From DASPXY01 sp038227745 (lineage in GTDB: Bacteria > Planctomycetota > Planctomycetia > Gemmatales > Gemmataceae), in the NCBI GenBank assembly GCA_038227745.1, contig JBBRPS010000029.1:1-27074 (forward strand): a stretch of 27,074 nucleotides of DNA, read 5' to 3'. Of the stretch, positions 1 through 8,820 are shown in pieces (within the stretch, counting starts at the first letter, position 1; each line of letters starts with the position of its first letter). The position numbers were made by a program, and so were the translations under genes. The notes under the pieces are model-generated. The model saw nothing but the letters and a program-made list of their open reading frames with translations. It was not told the origin of the DNA and searched no databases.

Positions 1-150
1 AACAGCGCGGGGGCATCGTACCCCGCACCGCTGTCCACGAAACGGCCACGGGTAGCAGAGCGCACGCGAGACCGCGGCGAGACGAGCCGGATGCCTTAAT
101 TGGGCAAGTCCGGATCTGTGGGAGGGGTGGGAGGTGACTCTCACCCCGAC
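1..150 (+). mobile_element. 3' end of a group II intron (domains V and VI), truncated by the window edge
   Basis: Positions 84-116 have the shape of group II intron domain V, the catalytic hairpin: GAGCCGGATGC, a short distal part, then GCAAGTCCGGATC, with the AGCCGGA/TCCGG arms paired. A second hairpin follows at 124-133 and 138-147 with a GTGA loop, which fits domain VI. A143 lies eight bases before the likely 3' end GAC at 148-150 and is a candidate branch point. No part of a reverse transcriptase/maturase is visible, so that gene would lie left of the window. The call rests on the domain V consensus and its spacing to domain VI; the exact 3' splice boundary is inferred. Confidence 0.68.
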
Positions 151-362
151 CCGGCCCAATTCCCCCCCCCAATTTCAGCCAATTTCCCTGAGAGGCGGAG
201 GAACGAAGGAGCGCGCCGGCGGCCCGTCGCGCAGCGACACCCCCACAGACCCCGCCGGGGCCAGCCCGGCGGCTCGCCGACCTTCCTTTCTGCCCGTGCC
301 TCTGAGTGAGTGGTTTTCTTTTTCTCGGCGCGTTGGCAGTGTCAGCGGTATGTCACTGCAAG
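151..362. other. Intergenic stretch between the intron end and the first gene; no gene recognised
   Basis: Several short frames are open here, but none has a ribosome binding site, a recognisable protein or a composition unlike random GC-rich sequence. It holds C-rich and purine-rich runs (for example near 165-175) and nothing else I can assign. Confidence 0.5.
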
Positions 363-401
363 CGCGGTGGGCCGGGGGCGTAGTGCCCCCGGCCCACCGC
401 G
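363..401 (-). terminator. Perfect 17-bp hairpin downstream of the first minus-strand gene
   Basis: Arms at 363-379 and 385-401 are exact reverse complements around the 5-base loop GTAGT. The hairpin lies 16 bases past the stop codon of the gene ending at 418. There is no clear T run, so it may end transcription with help from Rho or act only as a 3' stabiliser. Confidence 0.55.
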
Positions 402-417
402 TTTACCGAACCGGGCC

Positions 418-1068
418 TCAGCGCGCGGAGTGCTCGATGACATGGAGTTCGTTGACCTGATACAGAGCGCCAGCGTGCGGCTTGGTGCTGCGGAGACTGT
501 TCAGGACCTTGCCGCGGACGCAGAGGAGGTCCCCCGCGCGGCAGGCGGCCAGCTCGGGACCGCCGCCGCTGAGCATCACGGCGCCCTCGTAGCGGTCCAC
601 CTCGTAGGGGGCGCCGTAGCGCAGCACCCAGCGACTGTCGCCGGACGCGCGGAACAGCTTGCCGGTGATCCAGCTATAGTCGTTCTCGTGCCCGACCTTC
701 TCCAGGTCCTTCGCCGTCAGTTCCATGCCGGTGTGCGGGGGCGTGGTGCCCGGCTGCAGGGTGGGGACGCCCGGCTGGGACACGGCGGTGCCGGTCTTTG
801 AAACGGCGGTGCCGGGCTGGAAGACCGTCTTCTGCGTCGGCGGCCCGAGGGTCGGCATGGGGGCCTGGATGACCTCGTCCTTGCGGTCGCCCTGCCGCCC
901 CGTGAAGAAGTTGCGGATGCGGTCGCGCAGCGTCATCGGCGCCGGGGAAGTGCTCTCCGCCGCGGGCTGGGCGATCGGTGCGCTGGGCTGGATCGTCGCC
1001 TCGGGAGGGGCCGCCGCCGCCGCACCCGCCAGCCAGCTCGCCGTCAGAAGACAGAAACGATACTTCAT
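418..1068 (-). CDS. Small secreted protein of unknown function
   Basis: This 216-residue protein starts at an ATG preceded by GGGAGGGAAAG, a strong ribosome binding site; the frame is open further upstream but without a better start. Residues 1-20 form a signal peptide (MKYRFCLL followed by an Ala-rich core). A Pro/Gln/Ser-rich linker covers about 21-115 and contains a small internal repeat (GTAVSKTG, then GTAVSQPG). The C-terminal part, about 125-210, looks like one compact beta-rich domain with YSWITGKLF, WVLRYGAPYEVDRYEG and LLCVRGKVL. That strand pattern and the recurring 'G(K)L/V' turns suggest an OB-like fold, but this is inference. I do not recognise a named family. A terminator-like hairpin follows the stop. 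Confidence 0.75.
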   Translation of the reverse strand: MKYRFCLLTASWLAGAAAAAPPEATIQPSAPIAQPAAESTSPAPMTLRDRIRNFFTGRQGDRKDEVIQAPMPTLGPPTQKTVFQPGTAVSKTGTAVSQPGVPTLQPGTTPPHTGMELTAKDLEKVGHENDYSWITGKLFRASGDSRWVLRYGAPYEVDRYEGAVMLSGGGPELAACRAGDLLCVRGKVLNSLRSTKPHAGALYQVNELHVIEHSAR

Positions 1069-1338
1069 CTTTCCCTCCCATCGAACAAGGCCGGCCGCCT
1101 CCCCCGAGGGGCCGGTTCGGATTCCCGTCCACCAAATCTGTTTCGTGGACCGCGCGCCGGTGTCGAGGGCGCCGGTTACCGGGGACGCCGCGATCCGTCC
1201 TGTTCTTCGGATTCTGCGGCCCATACAGATGAGCCGTTGTGACCGGCGTGACAGTCCGGCAGGCACGGGGGGCGCCGGGCATGCGGCAGAGTCTGCCGGC
1301 GTTGCCCCGTCTGCGGGAAGGGAGGCAAGGGAGGGCGT

Positions 1339-2703
1339 TCAGGCGAGGACGTCGCGGATCGGGCTGCCCCACGGCACAAGCTGGAACGGCCGGTGCAGGC
1401 GGTCGCGCAACTCCAGGTCCGCGGAGATGCCCAGGCAGTGGTAAATGGTGGCGATGACGTCGGCGGGAGTGACCGGGCAACTGCTCGGCCGGGCGCCGAT
1501 GCGGTCGCTGGCGCCGTGGACCACGCCGCCGCGGATGCCGCCGCCGGCCAGCATCAGGCTGTAACAGAAGTTCCAGTGGTCGCGGCCGGCGGCGCCGTTG
1601 ACGCGCGGCGACCGGCCGAACTCGCCCATGACCACGACCAGCGTCCGCTCCAGCCGGCCGCGCGCCGCCAGATCCGCGAGCAGGCTGCCGACCGCCGCGT
1701 CGAGCTGCGGCAGCAGCTCGTTGCGGAGCTTCGTGAAGTTGCCGCCGTGCGTGTCCCAGGTCGCGTTCGCGTCCGGTGCCCAGGAGATGCACGCCACGCG
1801 CGTACCCGCTTCGAGCAGCCGCCGCGCCAGCAGCACGCTCTGGCCGTAGACGTTCCGGCCGTAGGCGTCGCGCACCGCCGCCGGCTCGCGGTCGATCCGG
1901 AAGGCGCGCTGGGTGTCCGGCGACGTGAGCAGGTCGAACGCCCGTGCCTGGAAGCCGCCCATCTCTTGCAGCGCACGCTCGCGGGCCGCGCCGGGGGAGC
2001 CGCCCAGGCGCGTGACGAGGGAGTGGCGGGCGGCGAGGCGGTCGCGCGTCACGTCGTCGGCGAGGGACAGCTCGGGCATGGCGAAGCCGGGAGCGTTGGG
2101 GTCGCGCAGCACGAACAGCGGGTCGTGGGTGCGGCCGAGCCAGCCGCCGAAGAAGCCGGGCTGCGGCGGGCCGCCACGGCCCTCGGCGGTGACGTACGGC
2201 ATGGACACGAACGGCACGACGGGCGCCTGCGGCGGGCGGCACAGGCCGACGACGGAGCCGATGGCGGGGTAGTCGGTCGGCTTGGCGCCGCCGCCGTTCT
2301 CGCCGCGGTCGTGGCCCGTGAGGCCGGCGTAGACCGCCGCCGCGTGCGAGTTGTTGACCCTGTGGTGGACGGAGCGGATCAGGGCGCAGCGGTGCATCTG
2401 GCGGGCGAGGCGCGGCAGGTGCTCGCACAGCTGCACGCCAGGCACGGAAGTCGCGATGGGGCGGAACTCGCCGCGGATCTCGACAGGGGCGGCCGGCTTC
2501 ATGTCCCACATGTCGAGGTGGCTGGGGCCGCCGTTGAGGAAGATGAGGATGCAGGAGTCGGCCGACGGCGCCGGCCCGCTGCGCTCGGCGCGGGCCTCGG
2601 TCTCGAGGAGGCCCGGCAGCGTCAGCCCGAAGGCGCCAATGGCTCCGACTTGCAGCAGCTCACGCCGCGAGATCCGCACCGGCCCCTTGCACGACGGCTT
2701 CAT
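1339..2703 (-). CDS. DUF1501 family protein, Tat-exported
   Basis: This is a 454-residue DUF1501 protein, a sulfatase/phosphatase-fold family greatly expanded in planctomycetes and usually found beside DUF1549/DUF1553 cytochrome-type proteins. The N-terminus carries a twin-arginine signal (SRRELLQVGAIGAFG, residues 12-26). Family motifs follow: ILIFLNGGPSHLDMWD near 52-67, SVHHRVNNSHAAA near 130, WDTHGGNF near 320, VVVMGEFGRSPRVN near 360, and GRDHW near 376. The D/H residues of these motifs match the alkaline-phosphatase-like metal site of the superfamily. The start has AGGAGG nine bases or fewer upstream. No DUF1549 partner is visible in the window, so the gene is an orphan member. Its substrate is unknown. 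Confidence 0.93.
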   Translation of the reverse strand: MKPSCKGPVRISRRELLQVGAIGAFGLTLPGLLETEARAERSGPAPSADSCILIFLNGGPSHLDMWDMKPAAPVEIRGEFRPIATSVPGVQLCEHLPRLARQMHRCALIRSVHHRVNNSHAAAVYAGLTGHDRGENGGGAKPTDYPAIGSVVGLCRPPQAPVVPFVSMPYVTAEGRGGPPQPGFFGGWLGRTHDPLFVLRDPNAPGFAMPELSLADDVTRDRLAARHSLVTRLGGSPGAARERALQEMGGFQARAFDLLTSPDTQRAFRIDREPAAVRDAYGRNVYGQSVLLARRLLEAGTRVACISWAPDANATWDTHGGNFTKLRNELLPQLDAAVGSLLADLAARGRLERTLVVVMGEFGRSPRVNGAAGRDHWNFCYSLMLAGGGIRGGVVHGASDRIGARPSSCPVTPADVIATIYHCLGISADLELRDRLHRPFQLVPWGSPIRDVLA

Positions 2704-2841
2704 CTTCGTCCTCCTCGGGAAAACAATCGCAACCGTCGATTCTACTTTAAGACCGCGGCGTCCGCCATTGTCCGTTTCCCCGGGAGATATGCAGGAAGTC
2801 GTTCCCGTTCAGAAGCCGGTCGGCACTGCCCGAGCCGTTCG

Positions 2842-3525
2842 TCAGGTTCGCCACCCGGCCTCGGCCAGGGCGCGGACAAAGGCGTCGTGCTCAGGAGTCG
2901 CCAGGCCCTGCCCCAGCACGGTCATCAGCCGCGGATCCTTGTTCAGCAAGGCCGCGGTGTCAATCCACAGCCCCGGGAAGCAGCGGATGCGGATGATTCC
3001 GTCCGCCTCGGCCGTCAATTCCTGCTCGGCGCGCAGGTCGAACCAGCGCAGCTGCCGCTCGCGCAGGCACAGCACCAGGTACTCGCGGACGCCGTGGCGC
3101 GTATAGTCGTCGCGCTTGCCGTGCAGGTCGATGGACTGGCTGCTGTGGGCGGTCTCGGCCACGAGCTCCGGGGCGCCCTCGACATAATCGTCCGCCGTGG
3201 TGCGCGACTGGCCACCGTGCTCGGGCAGGATGCGCAGGAACAGATCGGGCTGCGGCTCGCCCTCTTCGCCCAGCAGGATCGTCGTGTTGTCGCCGGATTC
3301 CACCCCGGGCGTGGTCAGCTCATAGGTGAAGAACAGGCTTCCCAGGGGAAGGTGATTGGTGCCGTGCCGGCGCTTCAGCGGTGAGGCCACGTAGACGATC
3401 CCCCCAATCAGCTCCGCTTTAAAGTCTTGGGGCATCTGCTCGTAGATCCGGTGGAACTCCTCGCGGGTCATGCGGTCGCCGTTGTGTAGTTCCGGCGGCA
3501 CGCTCGTTTGCGGAACGGTGGCCAT
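2842..3525 (-). CDS. Uma2 family restriction-endonuclease-like protein
   Basis: This 227-residue protein has the PD-(D/E)XK-like layout of the Uma2 (DUF820) family: AELIGGIVY at 37-45, PQPDLFLRI at 91-99 (D94), PELVAETAHSSQS at 119-131 (E124), and HGKRDDYTRHGVREYLV at 135-151 (K137). The family has a nuclease fold, but its biological role is not established; it is very abundant in planctomycetes and cyanobacteria. I chose the ATG at 3525 because AGAGGAATACC precedes it and MATVPQTS is a plausible N-terminus. The frame is open upstream to 3609, but that extension looks like noise. A second, divergent Uma2 protein lies at 23100-23873. Confidence 0.88.
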   Translation of the reverse strand: MATVPQTSVPPELHNGDRMTREEFHRIYEQMPQDFKAELIGGIVYVASPLKRRHGTNHLPLGSLFFTYELTTPGVESGDNTTILLGEEGEPQPDLFLRILPEHGGQSRTTADDYVEGAPELVAETAHSSQSIDLHGKRDDYTRHGVREYLVLCLRERQLRWFDLRAEQELTAEADGIIRIRCFPGLWIDTAALLNKDPRLMTVLGQGLATPEHDAFVRALAEAGWRT

Positions 3526-3633
3526 GGTATTCCTCTGGGTAAGCGAGTTGCCTGCTCGTACCCTCATTCTATCCCTCCGCGCCCCGCCGCCCGCCCGGAC
3601 GTTTGTCACACCGCCGGCGGACCTGCGGGCCGC

Positions 3634-4893
3634 TCACTGTTTCTTCCCGAGGCAGTACGCATACGTGTTCGAGCGGATGAAGAGTTGGCCGCCGCTGACG
3701 GCCGGGCTAGCGCTGAAGTCGCTGGCGTCGCCCAGATCGTTGTGCGCCAGTTGCTCGAACTTGTCCCCCGCGGCTAGCACGTACGCGCCGCCCTGCCGCG
3801 TGAAGACGTAGATCCGGCCGTCGGCCAGGATCGGCGACGAGTACTGCTGGCGCGCCTCGAACAGGCGCTTCTCGTAGACGATCTCGCCCGTGGCCGCCTT
3901 CAGGCAGCAGGCTGTGCCGCCGATCCAGTAGAGGCGGCCGTCGTGCAGGATCGGCGCGGTGTGCGCCGCCCCGGTCTTGCGCTTCCAGAGGACGTGCGTC
4001 TTCGTCACGTCGCCGCGGCCGCCGGCGCGCACCGCGACGAAGAGGCGGCCGCTGAAGCCGCCGCCCATCGCGTAGACGACGCCATCCCACGCCACCGGCG
4101 TCGAGCTGGCCGTGGCCCCGGGGGGCCCCTCGCACTCCCACAGCTTCTTGCCGTTCTCCGGGTCGTAGCCCTCCAGGGTGTCCGGGCTGCTCAGCACCAC
4201 CTCGTGCTTGCCGCCGGGCAGCGCGACCAGCAGCGGCGTGGACCAGCAATCGCGGATCCCCTTCGCCCGCCAGACCACCTTGCCGGACCGCCTGTCCAGC
4301 GCCACCAGCGCGCCGCTCTCCACGGTCGCGTTGACGAGCAGCAGGTCGCCGTACACGACCGGGCTGGACGCGGAGCCCCAGCTGTTCAGAATGGTCCCCA
4401 CCTCCGTGTGCCATACCTGCTTGCCGTCGAGGTCGAAGGCCAGGACGCCGGTGCGGCCGAAGAAGACGTAGACGCGCTCGCCGTCCGTCGCGGGCGTGCC
4501 GGAGGCGTAGCCGTGCTGCCGCATGTACTGGTTGTACTCCGTCTCGGGCAGCTTCGCCGCGACCTCCTTCCGCCACACGACCGCGCCGCTCTTGCGGTCC
4601 AGGCAGAGCAGGTGGCGGCGCAGGTCCTTCAGGTCGCCCTCCTTGCCGACGCCGTAGCCGGTATAGCAGGTCAGGAACACGCGGTCGCCCCAGACGATGG
4701 GGCTGGACAGGCCGGGGCCGGGGAGCTTCGTTTTCCAGACGACGTTCTCCTTCGCGCTCCACGTGACCGGCAAGCCGCGCTCCGTGCTGACGCCGTCCTG
4801 GTGGGGTCCGCGGAACCCCGGCCAGTCGGCGAACGCCGTGGTCAGGCTGCCCAGCAGGACGGCGAACGCGAGCACTCGACATTTTCGATTCAT
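3634..4893 (-). CDS. Secreted PQQ-binding-like beta-propeller protein
   Basis: This 419-residue protein starts with a signal peptide (MNRKCRVLAFAVLLG, cleavage near AFA-DW). It then has the planctomycete 'DWPGFRGP' opening of PQQ-like propellers, at residues 23-30. Repeating blades follow, each with a 'GxxVWR/K' or 'LDRKSGxVVW' motif: VVWKTKLPG near 51, LLCLDRKSGAVVW near 96, LAFDLDGKQVWH near 153, LVALDRRSGKVVW near 195, YDPENGKKLWE near 243 and LYWIGGTACCLKAATG near 322. Family knowledge suggests a periplasmic structural or electron-transfer-like role; a quinone cofactor cannot be confirmed from sequence. The start follows GGGAGG with good spacing. Confidence 0.9.
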   Translation of the reverse strand: MNRKCRVLAFAVLLGSLTTAFADWPGFRGPHQDGVSTERGLPVTWSAKENVVWKTKLPGPGLSSPIVWGDRVFLTCYTGYGVGKEGDLKDLRRHLLCLDRKSGAVVWRKEVAAKLPETEYNQYMRQHGYASGTPATDGERVYVFFGRTGVLAFDLDGKQVWHTEVGTILNSWGSASSPVVYGDLLLVNATVESGALVALDRRSGKVVWRAKGIRDCWSTPLLVALPGGKHEVVLSSPDTLEGYDPENGKKLWECEGPPGATASSTPVAWDGVVYAMGGGFSGRLFVAVRAGGRGDVTKTHVLWKRKTGAAHTAPILHDGRLYWIGGTACCLKAATGEIVYEKRLFEARQQYSSPILADGRIYVFTRQGGAYVLAAGDKFEQLAHNDLGDASDFSASPAVSGGQLFIRSNTYAYCLGKKQ

Positions 4894-4963
4894 GATGAAC
4901 CTCCCGGGGAGATGTGTGCCCCGCAGGGAGGGTAGGGGTTTTCGCCGCCGTCGTCCACGCCGC

Positions 4964-7468
4964 TCAGGAGTGCTGCAGCGCCCGCACGGTCAGGAGGCGG
5001 GCGGCGCGGCGGGCCGGGATGAGGGCCGCCACCAGCGCCGTCACCAGGGCCAGGCCGCAGGAGACGGCGGCCACCAACCCATCGAGGTGAAAAGCGACCG
5101 GCGGGCCGGTCCAGGCCGCGGTGCCGCGGTTGATGACGTACGCGAGCGCGACGCCGCCGAGCACCCCGGGGAGGAGACTGACGCCCCAGACGAGCACCGC
5201 CTGCGCCACGACGATCCGGTACAGCTGCCCGCGGTTCAGGCCCAGGGCACGCAGCACACCGAATTCGCGCGTCTGGTCGTGGACGTTCATCGTCAGCGTG
5301 TTGACGATGCCCAGCGAGGCCACCACGAACGCCAGCGCCAGCAGCGCCCACAGCACGCCGGCGACGCGCCCCAACAACCCGTCGATCAGGCCCCCCAGCT
5401 CCGCGTTGGACTGGAGGACCAGGTGGCGGTCCGCGCAGAACCTCTTCAAGGCAGCGGCGAGTTCCCCGCGCCCTCCCGGCGAGGCGTGGACGAGGAAGAC
5501 GTGGACGCCTGGGACATCGAGCCTCTGCCTCGCCGTGTCCCAGTCGAGGTACAGGGCCAGGCCGCCGGCGACGTACTCGGTGGCGGTGCCGGCGACGCGG
5601 AATTCGCGCGGACCGTGCGGCGTCGCCAGCGTCAGCGTGTCGCCGCGGTGCAACCGCAGCCGCTCCGCCAGCGCCGTGCCCACCACTACCTCGCCGCGCG
5701 CCAGCCCCCGCCGAACGGCCTCGGTGTCCCCCTCGCGCAGGTCGAGGGGCAGCGGCCCGGTCGGGGCGAAGGTCCGCGCCAGCACCAGGATGGGGAGGTC
5801 GCCGGCGCGCCCGGGCAAGAAGCTCATTCGGTCCACGCCGGCCGCCGCGCAGGCGGCGGCGACCTCGCCCGCGAGCGCCTCGGGCAGGGCGGTCGCCAGG
5901 GCGAAGCTGGTGTCCGGCATCGAGCCGCGCACGATGAAATCGGCGACGACGCAGCGGTGATACCAGTGGCGCAGGTCGCGGACGATGCCGCGCAGGGTGT
6001 GGCCGAAGCCGATGGCCACCGCGAGGGCGAGGAAGAGGACGCCCGCGGTCAGGCCGGTGCGCGTGCGCTGCCGCCCGAGTTGCTGGCCGGCCAGCGTGCC
6101 CGCCACGCCCAGCGGCACGGACGCGGCCAGGCGCAGCAGGGGCGCGGCGAGAAGAGGCAGGGAGAGCACGCCCCCAGCAAGCAGCAGAACGAGGGTGGGC
6201 GTGAGCAGGACCTGGCCCGCGGAGCTGGGGAGCCAATCGCGGCAGAGCGCGACGCTCAGCGCCCCCCCCACGACGAGCAGGAGCAGCCCGGCGACACAGA
6301 CCCGGAACGGCAGCGGGTCCTCGGGCCGGCCGCGCCGCGGGAGCAGTTCCTGCAGCAGCGGCCTGTGGGCGGCGCGCCACGCGGGCCACAGGGCGGCCGC
6401 CACGGCAGTCCCCGGCCCCAGCAGCCCGGCGAGCAGGAACGGCCCGACGGTCAGGCGCAGGCCGGGCAGGTCGGTGGCCAGGAACTGTCCCACCAGGCGC
6501 AGCAGGGTGCCGGCCAGCGCGACGCCCGCGACACAGCCGATGACGGTGCCCGCCATGCCGAACAGGAGCGCCTCGCGCAGCAGCAGGCGCGTGACCTGGC
6601 CGCGCGTGGCGCCGGTGGCGCGCAGGATCGCCAGCTGCCGGCGGCGCTCGCCGAGACTGAGGAGGAACGTGTTGAGGATGACGAAGGCCGCGGCAGTCAG
6701 GGCCACGGCGCTGAGGTAGGCCAATCCCTGCTCCGTGGCCTCCAGGGTGGTGCCGGCCAGTTCGCCGTGCCGGCCGGGCGGCTGGACGGACAGGCCGGGC
6801 GGCAGGCGCCGTGTGACCGCGGCGAGAACCGTCGCCGTGTCCGCCCCGTCCGCCAGCACGACCTCGACGCTAGTCACCCGGCCGGGGAGGGCAAAGAGGC
6901 GCCGGGCACAATTGAGGGGGACGACGAGCACGCCGCCGAGGGTCGTGGCCGCCCCACGGGGTTCGAGGATGCCGGCGAGATGCAGTTCGGCGGAGCCGGC
7001 CGGTGCCCACACGTGTACCGTCATCCCCGGCTCCAGATCCAGGGCGCGGGCCTGATCGGCCTCGAGCAGGGCGTCGTTGGCGCCGTCGAGGGGGCGGCCC
7101 GCACGGACGGGCAGATCGGGGCCGGCACACGCCGGGTCGATTCCCAGGACGCGCACCGGGGCGCTGCCGCGGCCCGCCGACACCGCCGCCATCCCCTGGA
7201 CGCGCGGGATGACGGTTCGCACGCCGGGCAGCGCGGCCAGGGCGGGGGCGAATTCGCCGTCGAAGGCCGCCAGTCCCGGCGCCGTCACTTCCAGGGCAGC
7301 CCGCCCGCCGACGCCGCCGGACAGGTCGCGGTAGGCACGGTGCGCCGAGTCGATGGTCAGCCGCGTGGCCACGACGACCGCCAGGCCGACGGCGATGCCC
7401 AGCAGCGTGAGCAGTGTGCGGCCGGGGCGGCGCAGGGTTTCACGGACGCTGTACGTCCAGAGGCTCAT
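4964..7468 (-). CDS. ABC transporter permease with two FtsX domains (MacB/LolC-like, YbbP-type size)
   Basis: This 834-residue membrane protein has two FtsX-type permease units in tandem. It opens with a helix at about 18-36 and a first periplasmic MacB-like domain (about 40-240). A three-helix FtsX block (about 245-390) carries the ATPase-coupling segment RQLAILRATGATRGQ. Further helices sit near 395-470, a second extracytoplasmic domain at about 510-700, and a final FtsX block (705-834) with REFGVLRALGLNRGQ. The ratio of two FtsX units in one chain fits the YbbP or fused LolC/E type of exporter or lipoprotein extractor. No ATP-binding subunit is encoded next to it on either side, which is unusual for this class. 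The ribosome binding site (GCGGGACGGCCG) is weak. Confidence 0.9.
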   Translation of the reverse strand: MSLWTYSVRETLRRPGRTLLTLLGIAVGLAVVVATRLTIDSAHRAYRDLSGGVGGRAALEVTAPGLAAFDGEFAPALAALPGVRTVIPRVQGMAAVSAGRGSAPVRVLGIDPACAGPDLPVRAGRPLDGANDALLEADQARALDLEPGMTVHVWAPAGSAELHLAGILEPRGAATTLGGVLVVPLNCARRLFALPGRVTSVEVVLADGADTATVLAAVTRRLPPGLSVQPPGRHGELAGTTLEATEQGLAYLSAVALTAAAFVILNTFLLSLGERRRQLAILRATGATRGQVTRLLLREALLFGMAGTVIGCVAGVALAGTLLRLVGQFLATDLPGLRLTVGPFLLAGLLGPGTAVAAALWPAWRAAHRPLLQELLPRRGRPEDPLPFRVCVAGLLLLVVGGALSVALCRDWLPSSAGQVLLTPTLVLLLAGGVLSLPLLAAPLLRLAASVPLGVAGTLAGQQLGRQRTRTGLTAGVLFLALAVAIGFGHTLRGIVRDLRHWYHRCVVADFIVRGSMPDTSFALATALPEALAGEVAAACAAAGVDRMSFLPGRAGDLPILVLARTFAPTGPLPLDLREGDTEAVRRGLARGEVVVGTALAERLRLHRGDTLTLATPHGPREFRVAGTATEYVAGGLALYLDWDTARQRLDVPGVHVFLVHASPGGRGELAAALKRFCADRHLVLQSNAELGGLIDGLLGRVAGVLWALLALAFVVASLGIVNTLTMNVHDQTREFGVLRALGLNRGQLYRIVVAQAVLVWGVSLLPGVLGGVALAYVINRGTAAWTGPPVAFHLDGLVAAVSCGLALVTALVAALIPARRAARLLTVRALQHS

Positions 7469-7767
7469 CGGCCGTCCCGCTTTCGTCTTTGCCGCGCGCG
7501 GTCGGCGGCGGGCGCCAGGCCGTGCGCGGCCACAAAGGAAGGGCTCCGCCTGGTCGAGGTGTCAGAGGGTCCGGTTTGTGGTGCAGGCGGTCAGAGTCGG
7601 ACCGGAAGTGGGTGTCCTCAAGGGCGGTCTGCGCGGCCCCGGTGCTGGGTCCCCTGCGCCGCTCCGGTACGCGGGGTTCGCGTATACCTCGGTGCGCTCC
7701 GCGCTGCAAGGCCACTGTCAACCCGCCGGCGGGGCAGACGGCATCCTCTGCCCCGCCGGCGCGGAAG
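7469..7767. other. Intergenic spacer without a recognisable gene
   Basis: About 300 bases separate the permease start from the stop of the next minus-strand gene. Open frames cross it on both strands but lack ribosome binding sites and protein-like sequence. The only structure I can support is the hairpin at 7724-7761. The permease promoter should lie here, but I see no clear -35/-10 pair. Confidence 0.5.
7724..7761 (-). terminator. Perfect 15-bp hairpin after the DUF6263-like gene
   Basis: Arms at 7724-7738 and 7747-7761 are exact reverse complements around an 8-base loop. The hairpin lies six bases beyond the stop codon of the minus-strand gene ending at 7768. It is GC-rich and has no T run. 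Confidence 0.55.
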
Positions 7768-8667
7768 TCACTCGGTCAGTTCCTTGAGAGACGATTGATT
7801 GGTGCCGCGCAGATCGAGCGTCACCCGGTGCGTCGCCTGGTCCGGGTCCGGCAGCAGCGCGACGGCGTGGAGGTGGAACACGAACGTGGAGGCGTAGTTC
7901 GCCGTGCCGCCATCAATGCACGCATCCATGCCGATGGACAAGGTCACCTTCGACCCGGCCTCCAGCTTCGGCTGCTGCTCGCCGAGCTTCATCTTCTTGA
8001 TCGGCATGTCGAGGTGGAAGTCGAAGACGCCGAACTGCTTGCCGCCCTGCTTGTAGACGCGCAGCAGCTTGCCGCTGCCGGTCGCCTTGTCGCCGTCGAA
8101 CTCCACGTCGCCCTTCTGCCCCAGGAACTTCACGAACAGCTCGACCGGGACCTTCCACGTCTCGCCGACCTTGACCGCCTTGCCCGGCATCAGCAGCTTG
8201 TCCAACCCTGCCTTGTCGTCCTTGTTCTTGTTGAACTCCTTGTCGAGGTGGACGGCCTCGTCGCCGCCCAGTTCGCCGCCGCCCTCGACGCGGAAGCTGT
8301 ACGTGCCGTCCTTCTCGGCGATGGCGACCGTCTTGCCCTCGTAAGGCAGACTTTTCATGTCGTCATCGGCGCCGGCGGCGGCCTTGTCGTACTGGCGCTT
8401 GAGCTGCGTGGGCCGCTGCCCCTCGGGGCGCTCGAGGATGGTCTCGCGGTAGACGTAACTCTCCGCCTTGTGGTCGTTCTTCTGTTCGAGGATCTTGCCG
8501 TCGTTGTCGGCGACCTTGAATTGATGGTTCTCGGTTTTGTGGACCTGGCCGACGTAAGCCCCCTTGCCCGGCTCCTTGATCTTGATCTCGTGGGCCTCCT
8601 GCGCCTGCAAGGGGGCCTGCCTCAGCAGCAGCGCGAGCGCCGCGACCAGTCCGAAACTGCACCTCAT
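7768..8667 (-). CDS. Secreted protein of a planctomycete type, DUF6263-like
   Basis: This 299-residue protein starts at an ATG with GGAGGG five bases upstream. Residues 1-23 are a signal peptide ending LQAQEAH. The rest is a beta-rich extracellular domain with no visible catalytic motif. A conserved turn, LMPGKAVKVGETWKVP (159-174), is the hallmark of secreted proteins in which a 'PG..V..G(E/D)xW' step precedes a block of strands ending in a long 'G.....D' segment. The same pattern occurs in the N-terminal domain of the protein at 14950-16293 (LLPPGPVRPGDRW), so the two look like distant paralogs. The family name is recalled, not searched. Its function is unknown. Lys/Asp content is high in the middle (about 135-165). 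Confidence 0.8.
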   Translation of the reverse strand: MRCSFGLVAALALLLRQAPLQAQEAHEIKIKEPGKGAYVGQVHKTENHQFKVADNDGKILEQKNDHKAESYVYRETILERPEGQRPTQLKRQYDKAAAGADDDMKSLPYEGKTVAIAEKDGTYSFRVEGGGELGGDEAVHLDKEFNKNKDDKAGLDKLLMPGKAVKVGETWKVPVELFVKFLGQKGDVEFDGDKATGSGKLLRVYKQGGKQFGVFDFHLDMPIKKMKLGEQQPKLEAGSKVTLSIGMDACIDGGTANYASTFVFHLHAVALLPDPDQATHRVTLDLRGTNQSSLKELTE

Positions 8668-8820
8668 GGCGTCCCTCCGCGTGAGTGGCCGACGGGGCCG
8701 CCGCTCCCGATGGGCAGTCGTGCCCGGTCGTGGGGATTCTCCTTCGCGCGGCCCTGGCGGCAGGTGTTACCGGGGTTATTCGTTTCGGCCGGGCCGCCAT
8801 TTGCGGCTTTCCTGCCGGAG

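Noticed and set aside
674..2509. Long minus-strand open frame of about 610 codons
   Set aside because: It overlaps the DUF1501 gene and the first small gene in another frame and is dominated by Arg and Pro, as expected for a shadow.
4697..7798. Very long plus-strand open frame (over 1000 codons) opposite the permease gene
   Set aside because: It is antisense to a clear FtsX permease, has the Arg/Gln/Gly/Ala-rich composition of a GC-rich shadow frame, and has no recognisable domain.
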